Shown in pieces: positions 13,124-17,578 of a stretch of DNA of 17,578 bases (position 1 is its first letter; each line of letters opens with the position of its first letter). The translations under genes and the position numbers were made by a program. This stretch comes from an uncultured Bacilli bacterium (GTDB lineage Bacteria; Bacillota_I; Bacilli_A; RF39; UBA660), in the NCBI GenBank assembly GCA_944364005.1, contig CALVVW010000036.1, forward strand, positions 1-17,578, in the 5' to 3' direction. The notes beneath the pieces are model-generated. The model had not been told where the DNA came from. It did not search any database and saw only the letters and a program-made list of their open reading frames with translations.

Positions 13124-14173
13124 ATGAAAGTAGAAGAGATAAAAAATAAAATGCAAGAAGAGTTACAAGGTGTTTGTGATTTAAAAGCTTTAAATGACTT
13201 ACGTGTAAAGTATTTAGGTAAGAAAGGTCTTATTACAGAGTTAAATAGTGAGATTAAAAATATTCCTAATGAGGAGAAAAAAGCTTTTGGTCAAAAAGTA
13301 AATGAAATACGTACATTATTTCAGTCTACTTATGATGAAATAAAGAGTCGTTTAGAAGAGGAAGAATTAAATCAAAAGCTTGCTAGTGAAGCTATTGATA
13401 TTAGCTTACCTAGTACTAAAGTAAGTCAAGGTGCTCCTAATATTTTGGAGAAGTTGATTGAAGAAGTAGAAGAAGTTTGTATGTCCATGGGATATGATGT
13501 TGTGGATGGACCTGAGATTGAAGAAGATAAGTATAACTTTGAGATGTTAAACATTCCTAAGGGACATCCGGCAAGAGATGCTCAGGATACTTTCTATTTA
13601 GAAGGTGAAGAGATTTTACTTCGTAGTCAGACTTCTCCTGTACAAGTACGTACGATGTTAAAAGGAAAGGGAGAAGTACCAGTTAGAGTTATTTGTCCTG
13701 GTAAAACTTATCGTAGGGATGATGATGATGCTACTCATTCTCATCAATTTATGCAGATTGAGGGATTACTTGTTGATAAGGATATTTCATTATCTGATTT
13801 GAAAGGTACAATCGATGTTATTGTTAAGAAGCTGTTTGGGGATGATGTTGAAACACGTTTTCGTCCAAGTTATTATCAATTTACAGAACCTTCTGTAGAA
13901 GTTGATATTAGTTGTTTTAATTGTAAAGGTAAGGGTTGCAATATATGTAAACATACTGGTTGGATTACTATTGCTGGAGCTGGAGTGGTTCATCCTAATG
14001 TACTTCGTATGAGTGGTTATGATCCAGAAGTTTGGAGTGGTTTTGCTTTTGGATTTGGTGCTGAGCGTATGGCAATGCTTAAATATGATATTAATGATTT
14101 AAGAGTTTTTTATAATACAGATTTAAGAGAAGTTAAGCATTTTGATAGAAGGGAGCTTAAGTGCGATGATTAG
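13124..14173 (+). CDS. pheS: Phenylalanyl-tRNA synthetase alpha subunit
   Basis: Catalytic subunit of the alpha2beta2 enzyme, 349 residues. The N-terminal coiled coil (about 1-85) binds the tRNA; the class II core shows GPEIEEDKYNFEMLNIPKGH, PARDAQDTFYL, LLRSQTSPVQVRTM, THSHQFMQIEGLLVD and motif 3 FGFGAERMAML. A CFNCKGKGCNICKHTGW segment, normal in Firmicutes, precedes the GAGVVHPNVL motif. TTG at 13103 is in frame but lies in the T-box terminator; ATG 13124 has AAAGGA seven bases upstream and gives the standard MKVEEIKNK start. It ends in TAG, overlapping pheT by 8 bases. Controlled by the upstream tRNA-Phe T-box. Confidence 0.97.
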   Translation: MKVEEIKNKMQEELQGVCDLKALNDLRVKYLGKKGLITELNSEIKNIPNEEKKAFGQKVNEIRTLFQSTYDEIKSRLEEEELNQKLASEAIDISLPSTKVSQGAPNILEKLIEEVEEVCMSMGYDVVDGPEIEEDKYNFEMLNIPKGHPARDAQDTFYLEGEEILLRSQTSPVQVRTMLKGKGEVPVRVICPGKTYRRDDDDATHSHQFMQIEGLLVDKDISLSDLKGTIDVIVKKLFGDDVETRFRPSYYQFTEPSVEVDISCFNCKGKGCNICKHTGWITIAGAGVVHPNVLRMSGYDPEVWSGFAFGFGAERMAMLKYDINDLRVFYNTDLREVKHFDRRELKCDD

Positions 14174-16538
14174 TTTAGAATGGGTAAAAGATTATATTGA
14201 TATTAGTGATCAAGATTTAGAAAATTTAGCAGTTAAGATTACAGAAGCTGGTATTAATGTTGAAAAAGTTATTACTAATCATATTGATCATTTAGTGATT
14301 GGTAAAGTTGTTAGTTGTGTCCCTCATCCAGATAGTGATCACTTGAATTTGTGTCAAGTAGATGTTGGACGAGATGAATTGCAACAGATTGTTTGTGGTG
14401 CCTCTAATGTAAGAGAGGGACTTAAAGTTATTGTTGCACTACCTGGAGCTGTTTTACCAGGTGACTTTGTTATAAAAGCTAGTAAGATTCGTGGTGTAGA
14501 GTCTAATGGTATGATTTGTGCTTTATATGAACTTGGTTTGGAAGAAAAAACGGATGAAGCATATGCTCGTGGAATTGAAGAGCTAGATGCTGATGCTCCT
14601 ATTGGGAAAGATCCACTTGTTTATTTGGGACTTGAATCTACATTATATGAGCTTGATATTCATAAACATCGTAATAATGATTGTTATTATCATATTGGTT
14701 TTGCTTATGAGATTGCTGCTATTTTGAACCGTAAGGTAACATTACCTGATTGTAGTTATCAAGAAGAAAAAGATAATATTGAAAATCATTTTTCTTTAGA
14801 TGTGGGAACTAGTAAATGTCCTTATTATTTAGCTAAAATGGTTACTGATGTAAAGATAGGGGAGTCTCCTGAGTTTATTCAGAGACGTTTAATTGCTGCT
14901 GGTATGAGACCTATTAATAATGTTGTTGATATTTCTAATTATGTTATGTTAGAGTTTGGACAACCTCTTCATTTCTTTGATAAAGATACTTTAGGAAATC
15001 ATATTTTAGTAAGAGATGCGAAAGAAGGAGAAGAAGTCGTTACTCTTGATGGTAAAAATAGAATTCTTCGTAGTAGTGATATTGTTATTACTGATGGAGA
15101 AAAGCCTGTTTGTGTTGCTGGTGTCATGGGTGGTGAGAATACTGAAGTAACAGAAAATACGAAAAATATTTTGATTGAAGCAGCTATTTTTGATGCTGTT
15201 AGTATTCGTTATACTGCAGCTCACTTAGATCTTCGTAGTGAAGCTAGTATTCGTTATGGTAAAGGATTAAATTATGAATATACTTTAATGGCTATCAATC
15301 GTGCTTGTCATTTATTAGAAAAGTATGCTGGCGCTAAAGTGTTATCTGGTATGGTTTGTCATGATGTTGTTGATAAGAGTGAGAAAGTAGTAGAGTTTTA
15401 TCCTGAACAAGTAGATAAGATGCTTGGAATTCGTATTACAGAAGAGGATATGAAGATAGAACTTGAACGACTTGATTTTCCATATACTTTAGAAGATGGT
15501 AAGTTTAGAGTAGTTATTCCTAAGAGAAGACTTGATATTGATCCTAATGTGAATGATATTGCTGAAGAGATTGGAAGACTTTATGGATATCAAAAACTAG
15601 TGTCTACTTTACCTAAGGTAGGAATTCGTCGCGGTGAATATGTAGGTGATGTTAAATATCGTAAAGCAGTATCTAAAAGACTTCGTAGTTTAGGATTTAA
15701 TGAAGTTAAAACTTATACTTTAGTATCTCCAGAGGCAAGTTCTAGTTTTGATTATGAGAAAAAGGAAAAAGCAGTTCTTCCTAATCCAATGAGTGTTGAT
15801 AAGAGTGTTATTCGTACAACATTACTTCCATCATTACTTCAAGTTTATCATTATAATAAGGCTCGTAAAGTAGAAGATATTGCGGTTTATGAAGTTGCAA
15901 AGACTTATGATAAGAGTTATCAAGAAGAAAGTAAAATTGCTTTCTTAATGAAAGGTAATTATGTTGTTAATCCTTGGAAGGGTAGTATGCCTGTAGATTT
16001 CTATTTAATGAAAGGATTTGTTGAGGATATACTTACTTATTTTGGATTCCAAAATCGTTATAGTTTTGAAGTTAGTAATATTCCTGATATGCATCCTGGA
16101 AAGTCTTGTCAAATTTTATTAGATAGAAAACCAATTGGTATTTTCGGACAAGTTCATCCTAATACATGTAAGGATGAAGTATATGTTTGTGAGATTTCTC
16201 TACAAGCATTGATGCAGAAAGTAAAACCTCTTAAATTTAAGGAAGCTAGTAAGTATCCAACTATTGAAAAAGATGTTGCTTTTGTTGTTTCTAAAGATGT
16301 TACTTCTGGTTCTATTGAAGCAACCATTAAAAAGGCTGGAGGTAGACTTCTTCGTTCTACTGAGGTATTTGATGTTTATGAAGGTGAACATGTGCCAGAA
16401 GGTATGAAGTCTATTGCTTATAATTTATTATTTATGGCAGAGGATCGAACACTTACGGATGATGAAGTTATGAAAGTATTTAATCAAATTATTGATAAAG
16501 TAGTTTCTGTTCACTCCGCAGAGGTACGTGACAAGTAA
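14166..16538 (+). CDS. pheT: Phenylalanyl-tRNA synthetase beta subunit
   Basis: Partner of PheS, 790 residues, a normal full length. It begins MISLEWVKDYIDI, the family's usual N-terminus. Then an EMAP/OB-type tRNA-binding domain (VIGKVVSCVPHPDSDHLNLC), the B3/B4 editing region containing GGENTEVTE and LRSEASIRYGKGLN, the B5 domain (RRLDIDPNVNDIAEEIGRLY), a catalytic-like core and a C-terminal ferredoxin-fold anticodon-binding domain from SKYPTIEKDVAF to IDKVVSVHS. The editing domain removes Tyr mischarged on tRNA-Phe. A TTG at 14142 is in frame; ATG 14166, with GGGAG at 14151-14155, is preferred. The 8-base overlap with pheS suggests coupled translation and equal subunit supply. Confidence 0.97.
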   Translation: MISLEWVKDYIDISDQDLENLAVKITEAGINVEKVITNHIDHLVIGKVVSCVPHPDSDHLNLCQVDVGRDELQQIVCGASNVREGLKVIVALPGAVLPGDFVIKASKIRGVESNGMICALYELGLEEKTDEAYARGIEELDADAPIGKDPLVYLGLESTLYELDIHKHRNNDCYYHIGFAYEIAAILNRKVTLPDCSYQEEKDNIENHFSLDVGTSKCPYYLAKMVTDVKIGESPEFIQRRLIAAGMRPINNVVDISNYVMLEFGQPLHFFDKDTLGNHILVRDAKEGEEVVTLDGKNRILRSSDIVITDGEKPVCVAGVMGGENTEVTENTKNILIEAAIFDAVSIRYTAAHLDLRSEASIRYGKGLNYEYTLMAINRACHLLEKYAGAKVLSGMVCHDVVDKSEKVVEFYPEQVDKMLGIRITEEDMKIELERLDFPYTLEDGKFRVVIPKRRLDIDPNVNDIAEEIGRLYGYQKLVSTLPKVGIRRGEYVGDVKYRKAVSKRLRSLGFNEVKTYTLVSPEASSSFDYEKKEKAVLPNPMSVDKSVIRTTLLPSLLQVYHYNKARKVEDIAVYEVAKTYDKSYQEESKIAFLMKGNYVVNPWKGSMPVDFYLMKGFVEDILTYFGFQNRYSFEVSNIPDMHPGKSCQILLDRKPIGIFGQVHPNTCKDEVYVCEISLQALMQKVKPLKFKEASKYPTIEKDVAFVVSKDVTSGSIEATIKKAGGRLLRSTEVFDVYEGEHVPEGMKSIAYNLLFMAEDRTLTDDEVMKVFNQIIDKVVSVHSAEVRDK

Positions 16539-16547
16539 TTGTCTATA

Positions 16548-16580
16548 AGAAGGTAAAAGCTATACTTTTATCTTTTTTTT
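16548..16580 (+). terminator. Terminator of pheST
   Basis: AGGTAAAAG (16551-16559) pairs with CTTTTATCT (16565-16573), one G-T pair, around CTATA, extended by three pairs to 16548, followed by a long T run to 16580. Confidence 0.88.
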
Positions 16581-16583
16581 GTT

Positions 16584-16589
16584 TATAAT
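16584..16589 (+). promoter_or_regulatory. Possible -10 box for the TIM44-like gene
   Basis: TATAAT 27 bases before the predicted start codon at 16616. No clear -35 is seen; the expected position falls in the pheT terminator. Confidence 0.3.
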
Positions 16590-16615
16590 TTAATTGTAGT
16601 ATAAGAGGTGTTAAA

Positions 16616-17479
16616 ATGAAGAAAAAGTTTAGACATCATTTTTCTAAAAACTATTTTTATGGTTTTTTATTATTTAGTTCTTAGTTTTTTCTTGTTTTTT
16701 TAGCTATTTTAGCTTGTACAGGGAAGAATCCTTTTTTTGCTTTGATTTCTGTTTTATTTTCTTTGCCTTGTTATTTTGTTGTACTTTATTGTGCAGTTTT
16801 ATTTTTACAACCTGATGAAGATGAAAATTATACTCCTTATACATCTCAAACTACAGTCGAAGGGATTTTAGATGAGAAGAGTTGTGATGAGATAGATAAA
16901 GATGGCGATGGCAGAATTTTGATTTCTGAGTATTATCCATTATCAGAAGAAGAAGTTTTACAGAAAATACTTTCTGTTGATTCACAATTTTCTAAGGAGG
17001 ATTTTTATGCCTGGGTAAAGCATTTATATTCTGTTATTTTAGAAGCCTTAGATAAAAGAAATCCGGTGATGTTACGTCGCTTTGAAAGTGATTATTTATA
17101 TCAAAGACATGTTGCTTTTTTTGAAGATATTACTAAAACTGGAGCTGTTATCTCTAATTATGCTATTAAAGGTGTTTTACTTAAAGATTTTAAAATTGAA
17201 GGAGATAAAGAAATATTAGTTGCTGCATTAAGTGCTTCTATTAAGAAAAGAAATATTTATGATAATAGTTATAAATCATATATTTTAACTTTTGCTCGGA
17301 AAAAGGGAGTAAAAACTACAGGAACTTTATTAGAAAAAGATACTAATTGTCCCAATTGTGGAGCAGTATTAGATTTGGATAGTCATGGTGTTTGTTCTTA
17401 TTGTCATACTTTAGTTTCTAACGGAGACTTTGGTTGGATATTAATTGATATGAAAAGTATAAAATTAGTTGGTGATTAA
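16616..17479 (+). pseudogene. TIM44-like zinc-ribbon membrane protein interrupted by an in-frame TAG
   Basis: ATG 16616 with AAGAGGTG eight bases upstream starts MKKKFRHHFSKNYFYGFLLF, but TAG at 16682-16684 stops it after 22 codons. The same frame then stays open to 17479. Read through, it gives about 287 residues: helix 1 spanning the TAG, helix 2 (FFALISVLFSLPCYFVVLYC), an EF-hand-like loop (16895-16930), a TIM44-like domain (FSKEDFYAWVKHLY, FESDYLYQRH, SYILTFARKKGVKT) and a CxxC zinc ribbon (CPNCG, CSYCH) with FGWILIDM at the end. TAG is a normal stop elsewhere here (infC, pheS). Possibilities: nonsense mutation, sequence error, suppression, or restart at a weak site such as TTG 16742. Relatives are annotated as zinc-ribbon TIM44-like proteins of unclear function. 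Confidence 0.75.
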
Positions 17480-17511
17480 AAAAGAATGAATTAATTTTCA
17501 TCCTTTTTTTC
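17480..17511. terminator. Bidirectional terminator after the TIM44-like gene
   Basis: An A run (17478-17483), GAATGAA (17484-17490), TTAATT, TTCATCC (17497-17503, one mismatch) and a T run (17504-17510). A run on one side and T run on the other suit termination from both strands. Confidence 0.55.
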
Positions 17512-17577
17512 ATTTTTATTTTCTTTATCTGTTTTTATTATCTTTAGTTTTGTATTTAGTTTTAGATTTTTTACCGT
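17491..17577 (-). CDS. Possible C-terminal end of a convergent gene (partial)
   Basis: On the minus strand one frame is open from the window edge for 28 codons to a TAA at 17491-17493, ending ...KTDKENKNEKKDEN. A charged, Lys/Asn/Glu-rich tail is common in these genomes, and the stop sits in the bidirectional hairpin. The stretch is short and A+T-rich, so chance is possible; no family can be named. Confidence 0.35.
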   Translation of the reverse strand, partial: TVKNLKLNTKLKIIKTDKENKNEKKDEN

Positions 17578-17578
17578 A

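Noticed and set aside
16742..17479. TIM44-like gene as a normal gene starting at TTG 16742
   Set aside because: No ribosome site lies at a suitable distance, and the protein would lose its first membrane helix, while ATG 16616 with a good site is in the same frame; read as an interrupted gene instead.
17525..17578. Alternative minus-strand frame ending at a TAA near 17526
   Set aside because: It is shorter and ends before the bidirectional hairpin; the other frame reaches the hairpin and is the better candidate.

Overview
The window reads as part of the chromosome of a low-GC Gram-positive bacterium, most likely an uncultured gut-type member of the Bacilli (Erysipelotrichales/RF39-like); the lineage is inference. 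Supporting signs are the strong A+T bias, the homodimeric (alpha2) class II glycyl-tRNA synthetase, an L20-type leader before infC, a T-box before pheST, and paired SipW-type peptidase and substrate genes. The code looks standard: Trp is TGG throughout the proteins read, and TAA, TAG and TGA all serve as stops. All convincing genes are on the + strand except a possible gene tail at the right edge. No tRNA, rRNA, CRISPR array, insertion sequence or phage gene was seen.

Region by region: 1-1050 is the 3' part of glyS, ending in a terminator. 1203-3358 holds a class I glutamine-amidotransferase-like hydrolase and a serine hydrolase of the class C beta-lactamase fold, the latter with its own near-ideal promoter. 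3466-7562 is a translation operon: L20-type leader, infC (probably with an AUU start), rpmI, rplT, rpsB, tsf and a small thioredoxin-like lipoprotein, closed by a strong terminator. 7567-9090 contains an unrecognised membrane-anchored protein and frr. 9092-12852 is a surface-protein cassette: a TasA/camelysin-like substrate, a SipW/ER-type signal peptidase with a large polytopic N-terminal domain, a DUF5305-like membrane protein, and a second secreted protein with the same kind of signal peptide. 12860-16580 is the T-box-controlled pheST operon. 16616-17479 is a TIM44-like zinc-ribbon membrane protein interrupted by an in-frame TAG. The final 90 bases may hold the C-terminus of a convergent gene.

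Most of the window is translation machinery (initiation factor 3, L35, L20, S2, EF-Ts, ribosome recycling factor, Gly- and Phe-tRNA synthetases). Two observations stand out. L20 and S2, about 1 kb apart, carry the same 32-residue Rho-N/SAP-like C-terminal domain on charged linkers, and their DNA is nearly identical over the last 51 bases. The SipW-type cassette puts two substrates, an unusually built peptidase and a DUF5305-like partner in one cluster, suggesting a dedicated export and assembly system for surface proteins or fibres.
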